Shown one piece after another: positions 26,124 through 33,864 of a stretch of DNA of 64,000 nucleotides. The position numbers were made by a program, and so were the translations under genes. The stretch's first letter is position 1. Each line of letters begins with the position of its first letter. The notes beneath the pieces are model-generated. The model saw only the letters and a program-made list of their open reading frames with translations. It was not told where the DNA came from and searched no databases. This DNA comes from Solirubrobacter deserti (lineage in GTDB: Bacteria > Actinomycetota > Thermoleophilia > Solirubrobacterales > Solirubrobacteraceae), in NCBI RefSeq assembly GCF_027587175.1, contig NZ_JAPCID010000017.1, positions 1 to 64,000 of the forward strand. Direction: 5' to 3'.

Positions 26124-26148
26124 GTCCGGCGCGTCTTTCGTGCCGGAC
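26124..26148 (+). terminator. Hairpin after tRNA-Tyr
   Basis: GTCCGGCGCG and CGTGCCGGAC pair over ten positions (one G-T) around a TCTTT loop, 8 nt after the tRNA 3' end. No T-run follows. A plausible terminator or 3' processing boundary. Confidence 0.55.
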
Positions 26149-26199
26149 ATCGTGTTTCGGGGGCGTTTGGCGATCACCCGTCGTGCGCATCCTCAGCGC

Positions 26200-26295
26200 G
26201 TGACGGCCACTGTCATCGACGTAATCGAGCGGGTGCTCGGCCCGCTCGACCCGCAGTTGATCGACCGAGCCGAGAGGCTACGATCGACGAGCTGA
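26200..26295 (+). pseudogene. Detached N-terminal fragment of the downstream unknown gene (apparent frameshift)
   Basis: GTG-initiated 31-residue reading (VTATVIDVIERVLGPLDPQL then IDRAERLRSTS) that stops at 26293-26295. The other frame, open across the same place, continues smoothly as TIDELSALDAEYRQYAKAFE into the gene beginning at 26418 but has no ATG/GTG/TTG before that point. The two parts read like one helical N-terminus broken by a one-base shift near 26270-26285. No slippery heptamer is evident, so a mutation or sequencing error is more likely than programmed frameshifting. Confidence 0.5.
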
Positions 26296-26417
26296 GCGCA
26301 CTCGACGCCGAGTACCGGCAGTACGCGAAGGCGTTCGAATCACGGTGCGCGCCGCCGGATGAGTTCTGGCCCGCCGCCCGCTCGCTGGTCCGCAACAACT
26401 TCAGGCGGGACCGCGAG

Positions 26418-27245
26418 GTGGCGGAAGCGGCGCTGCAGCGCGTGCTGAGGCAGCTGCTGTACGCGCACGGCGCGTACGGCAACGACTCGTTGGGTCGCAT
26501 CCTGAGCAGGGCGCTGAATCCCAAGTACGTCGCGGGATCGGGAACGCCACGCTGGCTGGCGTGCGACTCCGACAAGGCATGGCTGACCAACTACCTGGAG
26601 ACGCTCGCCTACCTGCGTCCTCTCATCGAGGCGGGGATTCTCGTCCTTGTCCCGCGCGCCGTCGAGATGCTGCCCGGTCCGATGGGACAGGTGGTGTCCG
26701 AGGACGCCGGAACGCATCCGGACTCGGTCGCGTGTGCCATCGAGTGGGCTCTGGGTCGCGCGGCACGCGCGGACTACGAGCGGTGGCAGGCGCTCGAATC
26801 CGGGCAGCGAGGAACGTACTCCCACGGCGTCACGGAAAGTCGGATGTTCCAACCCTTCGGCTCGGTCCTCGACAAGTTGCTCGCCGTGGAGGCCGGCGAG
26901 CCGGGGGACCTCGTGGTGGAGAGCCACGAGGAGGACATCGCGCTGCAGTGGCTGGTCGCGCAGAGCGTCGCCTCGCCGCCGGGTCGGGATTCGAGCAACG
27001 CGGCGGCGTTGAATCGCCTCGCCCTCCCCGGGCTCGCTCGGGTCGGAGCCGAAGACGTGCTGGCTCTCCGAGGGCAGGACGCCTGGGTCGACTACCGCCT
27101 TGCCCTCAGCCGCGGTCTCGATCGCGTGCGTGGCGAATCCCCGGAGGACATGGCGCGGGTCCTGCGGGAGGAGGTGCAGTCGATCCAGCGATCCGCCGCG
27201 CGGACCTCCAAGACGAGCAAGCTCGTGAGGCGCAGAGCAAGGTGA
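26418..27245 (+). CDS. Unrecognised protein next to tRNA-Tyr, probably truncated at its N-terminus by a frameshift
   Basis: 275 residues from the first usable start (GTG); coding character extends at least 135 bp further upstream in the same frame without a start codon, through EYRQYAKAFESRCAPPDEFW. The protein is soluble, with no signal or membrane segment, an N-terminal helical region, a Trp/Tyr-rich middle (TPRWLACDSDKAWLTNYLE) and a basic C-terminus (SKTSKLVRRRAR). I do not recognise the family. Third codon positions look less GC-biased than in neighbours (for example GAA, AGT, CAA), and it lies directly behind a tRNA gene, a common site of acquired DNA. Its stop overlaps a 62-residue ORF (GTGA). 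Confidence 0.6.
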   Translation: MAEAALQRVLRQLLYAHGAYGNDSLGRILSRALNPKYVAGSGTPRWLACDSDKAWLTNYLETLAYLRPLIEAGILVLVPRAVEMLPGPMGQVVSEDAGTHPDSVACAIEWALGRAARADYERWQALESGQRGTYSHGVTESRMFQPFGSVLDKLLAVEAGEPGDLVVESHEEDIALQWLVAQSVASPPGRDSSNAAALNRLALPGLARVGAEDVLALRGQDAWVDYRLALSRGLDRVRGESPEDMARVLREEVQSIQRSAARTSKTSKLVRRRAR

Positions 27246-27430
27246 AAGCCGACGTCGGGATGGTGTTGCGGCAGCGTACGCGGGCTGGTTGGCGGCGAAA
27301 CACGGCGGGTGCGTTGATCGGGCTCGGGGGGGTCACCGCCAAGACGGCGACGGATTTGACCCGCGCGTGGCTCAAGGCGCGCAGCGCCGACGACCCCGCC
27401 GCGGCGCGCTGCTACGGGATCTTCACGTGA
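27242..27430 (+). CDS. Small basic protein of 62 residues, coupled to the upstream unknown gene
   Basis: The GTG overlaps the upstream stop (GTGA), so it would be translated by coupling. The sequence starts KADVGMVLRQRTRAGWRRN, has a short hydrophobic patch (TAGALIGLGGVTAKTATDLT) and ends RCYGIFT. The composition is basic and similar to the preceding gene's tail. No family recognised. Existence is supported only by the overlap and an uninterrupted frame. Confidence 0.45.
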   Translation: MKADVGMVLRQRTRAGWRRNTAGALIGLGGVTAKTATDLTRAWLKARSADDPAAARCYGIFT

Positions 27431-27557
27431 CCAGTTGTCCCTTGCGTCAAGCGACGCAGTCGAGCCGCCGAGCCGGCAGCGCGCGGAGCATCAGCGCGCA
27501 CTGTGGCGGGCGCGTCGCGCGTTAGTCGCGCTCACGCTGAGGGGACCTCGTCGTCTG

Positions 27558-28313
27558 ATGAGCGACCGGTGGGTGCCCGCACTGTTGCGCCCGCGGCCGT
27601 CCGGGCCGGCCGCGCGGGTGGTGGCGTGGCTGCCGGCGTGGCCGCCGGCGGCGGTGTTCGTGGTCGCGCTGCTCGCCGGCTTCGTCGCGTTCGCCGCGGT
27701 CTCGGTGCTGCTCGGGACGCTGGTCACCGAGGTGGTGTTGGGCAGCGGCGGTATCCGGGATGCAGACGAGGGCGTGGTCGACGAGCTCGCCGCCGGGCGC
27801 ACGCCGCTGCTCGACGACGTCTCGTCCGTGGTGTCGTGGATCGGCGGCGGTCCGGCACTGGCCTCGCTGGCGGGGCTGGTCGCGCTCGTGGCCGCCGTGC
27901 GCCGCAACTGGCTGATCGCCGTGTTCGTCGCGTGCCTGCTGCCGGTCGAGACGGCGGCGTACCGGCTGACGCTGAACCTGGTCGCGCGCGACCGGCCCGG
28001 GGTCGAACGGCTCGACGGCCTGCCTCTGGGCGGCAGCTACCCGTCCGGGCACAGCGCCGCCTCGGTCGCGGTCTACGCGGGCCTGATGCTGCTCGTGATT
28101 CCGGCGGTGCGGAGCCGCCACACGCGGGCGATCGCCTGGACGATCGCCGTCGCGGTGCCGATGCTGGTCGCGCTCTCCCGCCTGTACCGGGGGATGCACC
28201 ATCCGCTGGACGTGGTCGGTGGGGTGGTCGTCGGCCTCGGCACGCTGACCGTCGTCGTCTTCGCGTGCCGAGCCGCCGCATCCGTCACGCGGCCACGGCC
28301 TGCGGATCGCTGA
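27558..28313 (+). CDS. PAP2-family membrane phosphatase
   Basis: 251 residues with five to six hydrophobic segments. Two of the three acid-phosphatase motifs are complete: GSYPSGHSAAS (about 155) and SRLYRGMHHPLDVVGG (about 202), containing the catalytic His residues. The first motif KxxxxxxRP reads LNLVARDRP, so the RP pair is kept but the Lys is Leu. Such enzymes dephosphorylate undecaprenyl pyrophosphate or phosphatidic-acid-type lipids at the membrane. ATG 27558 gives a normal N-terminus; the upstream 127 bp after the small ORF hold no gene. Confidence 0.85.
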   Translation: MSDRWVPALLRPRPSGPAARVVAWLPAWPPAAVFVVALLAGFVAFAAVSVLLGTLVTEVVLGSGGIRDADEGVVDELAAGRTPLLDDVSSVVSWIGGGPALASLAGLVALVAAVRRNWLIAVFVACLLPVETAAYRLTLNLVARDRPGVERLDGLPLGGSYPSGHSAASVAVYAGLMLLVIPAVRSRHTRAIAWTIAVAVPMLVALSRLYRGMHHPLDVVGGVVVGLGTLTVVVFACRAAASVTRPRPADR

Positions 28314-28400
28314 CGGTCTTCACATCCCGCGGCGCGACCAGCGCGCAGACGATCGCGGCCAGCGCGGCGAACCCCGCCGCGACCAGCAGCGCGACCTGGT
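28285..28400 (-). pseudogene. Possible remnant: C-terminal end of a multi-pass transporter
   Basis: On the minus strand a frame with no start codon reads VGVHQVALLVAAGFAALAAI, then VCALVAPRDVKTVSDPQAVAA and a stop at 28285-28287. This resembles the last helix and tail of a 14-helix (DHA2-type) MFS transporter. The stop overlaps the end of the PAP2 gene. Upstream the frame runs into a sequence that reads better on the other strand, suggesting a deletion junction near 28400. Short, so tentative. Confidence 0.35.
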
Positions 28401-28503
28401 GGACGCCGACGCGCAGTCGCTCGGGCCGGACGAGCAGCGCGTCGTCGCGAACTACCTGCAGCGCGTTATCGAGGCGATGGGGCGCCCGCGGGACGTCACC
28501 TGA
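28399..28503 (+). pseudogene. Possible remnant: C-terminal end of a MarR-like regulator
   Basis: The plus-strand frame reads VDADAQSLGPDEQRVVANYL followed by QRVIEAMGRPRDVT and a stop at 28501-28503. The acidic-then-helical pattern resembles the end of a MarR regulator (D/E-R-x2-L helix after the wing). Nothing recognisable as a MarR N-terminus lies upstream. Next to the transporter-like fragment it suggests that an old MarR/efflux pair was deleted in its middle. Tentative. Confidence 0.3.
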
Positions 28504-29914
28504 GCGCGCTGCGGCGCAGCTTGCCGCTGACCGTGCGCGGCAGCGCGTCGACGAAGTCGACCCGCCGGGGGTACTTGTACGGCGCCGTGATGCCCTTGAC
28601 GTGCTCCTGCAGCTCGCGCGCGAGATCCGGCCCAGCGGCGAACCCGTCGCGCAGGACGACGACCGCGCGGACGATGCTGCCCCGCTCGGAGTCGGGCGCC
28701 GCGACGGCCGCCGCGTCGGCGACGGCGGGATGCTCGAGCAGCGCGGACTCGACCTCGAACGGGCCGATCCGGTAGCCGGCGGAGACGATCACGTCGTCCG
28801 CTCGCCCCTCGAAGTACAGGTAGCCGTCCTCGTCGGCGTGCACGCGGTCGCCCGTGCGCCACGGCCCGACGGGCGCCGGGTGGTCGTGGTAGCCGAGGAA
28901 GAAGGTCGGCACCGTGCTCGGGTCGAGCACCAGCTCGCCGTCCTCGATCCAGCAGCGCACGCCCGGGAGCGGCCGGCCCATGCTGCCGGGGCGCGCCGGG
29001 ACGCCGGCCGGCATCGCCGTGATCTGGCCGGTCTCGGTCTGGCCGTAGCCGTCGCGGATCTCGACGCCGGTCGTCTCGCTCCAGACGCGCAGGATCTCGG
29101 GGTTGAGCGCCTCACCGGCGGCGAGGCAGCTGCGCAGCGTCGGCGTGGGCCGCAGCGCGTCGCGCTTGACGATCACGCGGTACTCGGTCGGCGCCATGCA
29201 CAGCACGTCGACGCGCTCCTCGGCGAGCAGGTGCATGCGCTCCTGCGCGTCGAAGCGCCCGTCGTGCAGGACGGCGGCGGCGCCCTGCAGCCACGGGGCG
29301 ATGAACGCGTTGCGGGCCGACTTCGACCAGCCGGAGGCGGCGGTGCACCAGACGCGGTCGCCCGAGCGGACGTCCATCCAGTGCCGGCCCTGCAGGCGCT
29401 GCCCCCACAGGTAGCGGTGTGCGTGCACGACGCACTTCGGCAGGCCGCTGGTGCCGGACGTGAACGTCATCAGCGCCGGCTCGTCCAGGCCGGTCGCGAC
29501 GACCGCCGGAGCGGCGTCGGTGTGCTCGGGCAGCTCGTCCGTCCACAGAACCGGGCAGTCGACCCGCGCGGCCTCGAGCTCCGCCCGGTTGCGCGGGTCG
29601 GCGACCACGGCGCAGACCGGCACCGTGCCCAGGCGCTGGCGTAGGTCCTTCGCGCGCAGCTGCTCGTTGCACGGCAGGACGACGTACCCCTGCCGGAACG
29701 CGGCCAGCATCGTGAACACCCACGCCGGGCGGTTGCCGATCAACGTCAGCACGACGTCGCCGCCCCGCAGGCCGAGGTCGTCGAGCGCGCGGGCGAGCGC
29801 CTCGACCCGCTCGCGCACCTGCGGGAACGTCCACTCGCGACGCTCGCCGGAGCGGGTTCGCTCGATCAGCGCGAGCCCGTCCGCCTGCAGGATGCGGGCC
29901 GCGAAATTGCTCAT
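28496..29914 (-). CDS. AMP-forming acyl-CoA ligase (benzoate-CoA-ligase-like)
   Basis: 472 residues, an adenylate-forming enzyme that would activate a carboxylic acid to its CoA thioester. The ATP-binding P-loop is MTFTSGTSGLPKCVVHAH (about 155-172), the A5 motif DGYGQTETGQ (about 295), A7 WRTGDRVHADEDGYLYFEGR (about 365), and the catalytic Lys lies in RTVSGKLRRS at the C-terminus. It is shorter than typical 520-residue relatives, mostly at the N-terminus. The ATG overlaps the stop of the ThDP beta-subunit gene, so it is the third gene of a coupled set and probably acts on the product or substrate of that decarboxylase. Confidence 0.9.
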   Translation of the reverse strand: MSNFAARILQADGLALIERTRSGERREWTFPQVRERVEALARALDDLGLRGGDVVLTLIGNRPAWVFTMLAAFRQGYVVLPCNEQLRAKDLRQRLGTVPVCAVVADPRNRAELEAARVDCPVLWTDELPEHTDAAPAVVATGLDEPALMTFTSGTSGLPKCVVHAHRYLWGQRLQGRHWMDVRSGDRVWCTAASGWSKSARNAFIAPWLQGAAAVLHDGRFDAQERMHLLAEERVDVLCMAPTEYRVIVKRDALRPTPTLRSCLAAGEALNPEILRVWSETTGVEIRDGYGQTETGQITAMPAGVPARPGSMGRPLPGVRCWIEDGELVLDPSTVPTFFLGYHDHPAPVGPWRTGDRVHADEDGYLYFEGRADDVIVSAGYRIGPFEVESALLEHPAVADAAAVAAPDSERGSIVRAVVVLRDGFAAGPDLARELQEHVKGITAPYKYPRRVDFVDALPRTVSGKLRRSALR

Positions 29915-30462
29915 CGCGCGGTCGCGGCCGCCTCGAAGCGCCAGCGCACCACGGGCGCGTCGACGAACGGCGACGGGCCGGGCCAGGCGCGGTCCTCGTA
30001 GCGGACCTCCAGCAGGCCCGGGCGCGGCAGGTTCGCCACGTGCTCGGCGACCTCGTCGGCGGTCCGCGCGGTCGCCGTGTGCAGGCCGAGCGCCGCGGCG
30101 ACGCCGGCGAAGACGTCCGGGACGCCGAGCGCCTGGCCGCCCGTGATCGAGTAGTGGCCGTCGACGAGCACGATCGCGAGCAGGTTGCGCGGCGCGAGCC
30201 CCGCCAGCGACCACAGCGAGCCGGCGCCCATCAAGGTCTCCCCGTCGCCGAGCAGGGCGAGCACGGTGCGGTCGGGTCGCTTCTCGGCCACGCCGAGCGC
30301 CGCCGCGAGCGCGGTGCCCATGGAGCCGCCCATGTACAGGTGCGGGCCGTCGTCGCTGGCCGCGCGCAGCGCTGAAGTGGCGGTGCCGAGCGAGGAGACC
30401 GCGAGCGCGTCGGGCGCCGCCTCGAGGATTGCGCGGACGATGTCGGTCGGGTTCAGGCTCAC
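29911..30462 (-). CDS. ThDP-dependent decarboxylase, beta subunit (sulfopyruvate/phosphonopyruvate decarboxylase-like)
   Basis: 183 residues of the thiamine-diphosphate-binding C-terminal type. The ThDP motif begins LALLGDGETLMG (about 67) and ends IVLVDGHYSITGG (about 97-109), where the family usually has ND/NN. MGGSMGTALAAALGVA (about 45) is the conserved glycine-rich approach to the cofactor. Relatives are ComE of coenzyme M synthesis and phosphonopyruvate decarboxylase, both acting on pyruvate bearing an acidic 3-substituent. The GTG overlaps the stop of the alpha-subunit gene. Confidence 0.85.
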   Translation of the reverse strand: MSLNPTDIVRAILEAAPDALAVSSLGTATSALRAASDDGPHLYMGGSMGTALAAALGVAEKRPDRTVLALLGDGETLMGAGSLWSLAGLAPRNLLAIVLVDGHYSITGGQALGVPDVFAGVAAALGLHTATARTADEVAEHVANLPRPGLLEVRYEDRAWPGPSPFVDAPVVRWRFEAAATAR

Positions 30463-30962
30463 AGCTCCAGCTCCGCCTCGAGGAGGATCGGGGCGAGCAC
30501 GCGCGCGCCCTCGGCGACCGCCACCGCCCCCTTGACGATCCTGGCCGCGTCGTCGGGGTCGCGCAACGGGAAGGCCTGGACGCCGAGCGCATCCAGCGTC
30601 GCGACCGTCGTGCGGCCGAGCGGCATCTGCGCCGGGTTGCGCTCGCCCAGCGTGCCGCGCATCGAGAGGACGACGGGAAACGCGAGGCCGTAGGGGATGA
30701 CGAGCGAGCCGATGGCGTTGAGCGAATTGCCCAGGCCCGAGCACTGCGCCAGCACGACGGGCAGCCCGCCGGCGGCGCGGTACCCCGCGGCGTAGCCGAA
30801 GCACTCCTCCTCGCGGGTCAGCGTGCGCAGCGGGACGCCGCGCTCGGCGAGGCGGCGGCCGATCGGCGCCAGGCGCTTGTCGGGAACCCAGGCCGCCACT
30901 TCGACGCCCGCCTCGAGCAGGGCGTCGGCCAGCGTCTGCTGCCATGTCGGTGACGTGAGCAC
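30459..30962 (-). CDS. ThDP-dependent decarboxylase, alpha subunit (ComD-like)
   Basis: 167 residues matching the N-terminal (pyrimidine-binding) domain of two-subunit ThDP decarboxylases. TREEECFGYAAGYRAAGG (about 49-66) holds the Glu that activates the cofactor, and AQCSGLGNSLNAIGSL (about 72-87) is typical of ComD/phosphonopyruvate decarboxylase proteins. The two coupled genes would give a heteromeric 2-oxoacid decarboxylase yielding an aldehyde. The start (GTG 30962) lies close to the divergent regulator, with a palindrome in between. Substrate unknown; no coenzyme M, phosphonate or taurine genes are seen. Confidence 0.85.
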   Translation of the reverse strand: MLTSPTWQQTLADALLEAGVEVAAWVPDKRLAPIGRRLAERGVPLRTLTREEECFGYAAGYRAAGGLPVVLAQCSGLGNSLNAIGSLVIPYGLAFPVVLSMRGTLGERNPAQMPLGRTTVATLDALGVQAFPLRDPDDAARIVKGAVAVAEGARVLAPILLEAELEL

Positions 30963-30966
30963 TTAT

Positions 30967-30977
30967 TGGTCATACCA
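30967..30977. promoter_or_regulatory. FadR/GntR-type operator at the divergent promoter
   Basis: TGGTCATACCA is a 4-3-4 palindrome of the TGGTnnnACCA class bound by FadR-subfamily GntR regulators. It lies between the ThDP alpha-subunit start and the GntR gene. Its reverse complement shares TGGTATGACC with a second site at 31715-31725. Confidence 0.7.
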
Positions 30978-31010
30978 CAAATGGCCCAAAGCTGGTACAA
31001 CCTCGACGTG

Positions 31011-31748
31011 ATGAGCGAGACCCGTGCCTCGCGGTCGTTCGACGACGTCGTCGAGCAGCTGCGCGAAGCGATCTACTCGGGACGAATCCGCCCGGGGCAG
31101 CGGCTGCCGGTCGAGCGTCAGCTGTCCGAGGAGCTCGGCGTCGGCCGGCCGACCCTGCGCGAGGCGCTGCGGGCGCTGGAGGCGGTCGGGCTGATCGAGG
31201 TCCGCCCGGGCAAGGGCGGCGGCTCCTACGCGGCCGCGCCGCCGGCCTCGACGGTCGGTGAGGCGCTCGCCGCGGTCGTCAACCTGCGCGGCGCCTCGCT
31301 CGAGGACCTGGCCGAGTACCGGCTCGACTTCGAGAGCGAGAACGCGGCGTGGGCGGCGCGCCGCGCGAACGCCGATGACATCGCCGAGCTGCGCGCGCTC
31401 GTCAGCGAGGCCAAGGCGGCCGCCGGGGACCCTGAGACGCTCGCGGCGGTCGTGGAGGTCGACGTTCGCTGGCACGAGGCGCTCGCCCGCGCCACCAAGA
31501 ACCGGCTGCGGATCGGGATCGCGCTCGGCATCCACGAGGCGGTGCTGCGGCGCCACCGGGCGGCGACCCGGCCGCATACGGTGGAGCTCGTGCCCACGGT
31601 CCCCGGCGACATGGCGGCGATCACCCAGGCCGTGGCGGACGGCGACGCCGAGGCCGCCCGGCGCCTGATGCGCGCGCACCTGGAGAGCTGGAACCGGCGC
31701 GGGCTCGGAGATATTGGTATGACCGAAGCGGTGGAGCACGCGCAATGA
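31011..31748 (+). CDS. FadR-subfamily GntR transcriptional regulator
   Basis: 245 residues. The winged-helix N-terminus reads RIRPGQRLPVERQLSEELGV then GRPTLREALRALEAVGLIEV (about 25-65). The C-terminal FCD domain has the metal-binding pattern Asp/His in DVRWHEALARATKN (about 145-158), a further His in ATRPHTVELVP, and RLMRAHLESW (about 220). FCD regulators sense small carboxylates. ATG 31011 begins a normal N-terminus; no strong Shine-Dalgarno. It sits between the decarboxylase/ligase genes and hyuA, whose start overlaps its stop, and is the probable regulator of both arms. Confidence 0.92.
   Translation: MSETRASRSFDDVVEQLREAIYSGRIRPGQRLPVERQLSEELGVGRPTLREALRALEAVGLIEVRPGKGGGSYAAAPPASTVGEALAAVVNLRGASLEDLAEYRLDFESENAAWAARRANADDIAELRALVSEAKAAAGDPETLAAVVEVDVRWHEALARATKNRLRIGIALGIHEAVLRRHRAATRPHTVELVPTVPGDMAAITQAVADGDAEAARRLMRAHLESWNRRGLGDIGMTEAVEHAQ
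31715..31725. promoter_or_regulatory. Second operator-like site, just upstream of hyuA
   Basis: TGGTATGACCG has the palindromic core GGTATGACC and shares the 10-mer TGGTATGACC with the reverse complement of the site at 30967-30977. It lies inside the last codons of the GntR gene, 20 bp before the hyuA start, where binding could act on an internal promoter or as an auxiliary looping site. Confidence 0.5.
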
Positions 31749-33784
31749 GAGCAGGAGTCGACATCGGAGGGACGTTCACGGACCTCTGCATCGCCGGCCC
31801 GGACGGGATCGTCGCGATCGGCAAGGCGCTCGGCACGCCCGCGGCACCCGCCGACAGCGTCGAGACGGTGCTGCGCGACGCGCTCGAAGACCAGCCGTTC
31901 GACGGCGGCGACCTCACGCGGGTGGTCCACGCGACGACGCTGGTGACGAACGCGCTGATCGAGCGCAAGGGCGCGAAGATCGCGCTGCTGGCCACGGCTG
32001 GGTTCCGCGACGTGATCGAGCTCGCGCGCGAGCGGCGGCCCGACATCTACCGGCTCGACGTCTGGCGTCCCGACCCGCTCGTCCCGCGGCACCTGCGCTT
32101 CGACGTCCCGGAGCGCACGCTCGCCGACGGCACCGTCGAGCTCGAGGTCGACGTCGAGGACGTCGCGGCGCTGGCGGCCGAGCTGGCCGAGCGCGGCGTG
32201 GAGGCGGTTGCCATCTGCTTCCTGCACAGCTTCACCAACCCCGCCAACGAGCGCGCCGCGCGCGACGCCGTCCGGCGCGCCGCGCCCGACCTGCGCGTCG
32301 CCCTCTCCAGCGACATCGCGCCGGAGATCCGCGAGTACGAGCGCACCCAGACGACCGCGGCGAGCGTGTTCGTGCAGGACCGCGTCGTGCGCTATCTCGA
32401 CGACCTGGAGGCGCGGCTGAGCGCGCTCGGCGCCGGCGACCGCCTGCGCGTGATGCTCTCCAACGGCGGCGTGGCCACCGCGCGCGACGCGGCCGACCGC
32501 CCGATCCGGATGCTCGAGTCCGGGCCGGCCGCCGGCGCGCTGGCCGCCGCCCGCTTCGCCGCCTTCAACGGCTTCCGCGACCTGATGTCGTTCGACATGG
32601 GCGGCACGACGGCCAAGCTGTGCCTGATCGAGGACGGCCGCCCGCTCGTCACGCACGAGTTCGAGGCCGCGCGCACCGACCGCTTCACGCGCGGGTCGGG
32701 GCTGCCGATCAAGACGCCGACGATCGACATGATCGAGATCGGGGTGGGCGGCGGGTCGCTCGCGCACGTCGACACGCTCGGGCTGCTGGCCTGCGGACCG
32801 CAGTCCGCGGGCGCCGATCCCGGACCCGCGTGCTACGGCGGCGGAGGCACCCGGCCGACGGTCACGGACGCCGACCTCGTGCTCGGCTATCTGGACGCCG
32901 GGTTCTTCCTCGGCGGCGAGATGGCGCTGGACGTCGAGGCCGCGCGCACCGCGATCAAGACCCACATCGCCGACCCGCTCGGCCTGAGCGTCGAGGAGGC
33001 GGCGTGGGGCATCCACCGCCTCGTCAACGAGGACATGGCGAGCGCCGCGCGCGTGCACGCCGCCGAGCGCGGCCACGACGCGACCGGGCTGCCGCTGTTC
33101 GCGTTCGGCGGGGCCGGCCCGGTGCACGCGTTCGGCGTCGGCGCCGCACTCGGCACCACCACCGTGATCGTGCCCGCCGCCGCGGGAGTGATGAGCAGCG
33201 TCGGCGTGCTCGCCGCGCCGCTCGCGACCGACGGGGTGCGCAGCAAGCTCGAGCCGGTCGACGAGAGCACGCTCGAGCGCGCCGAGCCGCTGTTCGCCGA
33301 GCTGGAGGCCCAGGGCGCGGAGATCCTGTCCTCCTCCGGCCTCGCCGACGAGGACATCACGCACGAGCGCTCGATCGACATGCGCTACGTCGGCCAGGGC
33401 TTCGAGGTGACGGTGCCGATCGCGCCGGGCGAGGACCTGCGGGCGGCGTTCGAGGCCGCGTACGTCCGCGCGCACGGCCGCACGGGGCCGGACGTGCCGA
33501 TCGAGGCCATCAGCTGGCGCGTGCTCAGCCGCGGGCCGGACCCGGACCTGCGGCTCGTGGCCGCCCCCGCCGGTGACGGCGACGCCCGCAAGGGCACGCG
33601 CGACGTGTGGTTCGAGGACGGCTACCGCGAGACGCCGATCTTCGACCGCTACCGGATGGCGGTCGGCACGCAGGTGGAGGGCCCCGCGATCGTCGAGGAG
33701 CGCGAGTCCACCACCGTCGTCGGCCCGGGCGCGACCGCCCGGGTCGCCGAGGACGGCAGCCTGATCATCGAGGGGGACGCATGA
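31745..33784 (+). CDS. hyuA: Hydantoinase/oxoprolinase family subunit A
   Basis: 679 residues. The ATPase-type N-terminus RAGVDIGGTFTDLCIAG, the VHATTLVTNALIERKG block (about 60-75), IREYERTQTTAASVFVQ (about 198), the SFDMGGTTAKLCLI phosphate loop (about 282) and GGGSLAHVD (about 335) identify the HyuA family. Members hydrolyse N-methylhydantoins or 5-oxoproline with ATP, and relatives are subunits of acetone and acetophenone carboxylases. It works with HyuB, encoded 77 bp downstream across a 27-codon ORF. Coupled to the GntR stop (ATGA). The substrate cannot be told from sequence. Confidence 0.93.
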   Translation: MRAGVDIGGTFTDLCIAGPDGIVAIGKALGTPAAPADSVETVLRDALEDQPFDGGDLTRVVHATTLVTNALIERKGAKIALLATAGFRDVIELARERRPDIYRLDVWRPDPLVPRHLRFDVPERTLADGTVELEVDVEDVAALAAELAERGVEAVAICFLHSFTNPANERAARDAVRRAAPDLRVALSSDIAPEIREYERTQTTAASVFVQDRVVRYLDDLEARLSALGAGDRLRVMLSNGGVATARDAADRPIRMLESGPAAGALAAARFAAFNGFRDLMSFDMGGTTAKLCLIEDGRPLVTHEFEAARTDRFTRGSGLPIKTPTIDMIEIGVGGGSLAHVDTLGLLACGPQSAGADPGPACYGGGGTRPTVTDADLVLGYLDAGFFLGGEMALDVEAARTAIKTHIADPLGLSVEEAAWGIHRLVNEDMASAARVHAAERGHDATGLPLFAFGGAGPVHAFGVGAALGTTTVIVPAAAGVMSSVGVLAAPLATDGVRSKLEPVDESTLERAEPLFAELEAQGAEILSSSGLADEDITHERSIDMRYVGQGFEVTVPIAPGEDLRAAFEAAYVRAHGRTGPDVPIEAISWRVLSRGPDPDLRLVAAPAGDGDARKGTRDVWFEDGYRETPIFDRYRMAVGTQVEGPAIVEERESTTVVGPGATARVAEDGSLIIEGDA

Positions 33785-33864
33785 CTCGCGCTGGGCGCTC
33801 GCATGCTTCGGCGAGAACTCGCCTGGCGGCTCGCTCCCGCGTGGCGCGGAAGGAGCGGATGTGA
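33781..33864 (+). CDS. 27-codon Arg-rich ORF bridging hyuA and hyuB
   Basis: ATG 33781 overlaps the hyuA stop (ATGA) and its own TGA at 33862-33864 overlaps the hyuB GTG start. The peptide begins MTRAGRSHASARTRLAARSR and has about eight Arg. An uninterrupted frame with overlaps at both ends is exactly what is needed to carry ribosomes from hyuA to hyuB; AAGGAG, 5 nt before the hyuB start, lies inside it. Whether the peptide itself has a function is unknown. Confidence 0.5.
   Translation: MTRAGRSHASARTRLAARSRVARKERM

Noticed and set aside
26270-26285. Programmed ribosomal frameshift in the unknown gene
   Set aside because: No slippery heptamer or downstream pseudoknot is evident; a simple one-base indel explains the data better.
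26331-26339. GTTCGAATC matching part of the tRNA-Tyr T-loop, possible attachment site
   Set aside because: Only nine bases match, they fall in coding sequence, and there is no integrase gene; chance is sufficient.
30459-30962. Coenzyme M or phosphonate biosynthesis locus
   Set aside because: Only decarboxylase subunits resemble ComD/ComE; no ComA, ComB, ComC, PEP mutase or taurine genes accompany them.
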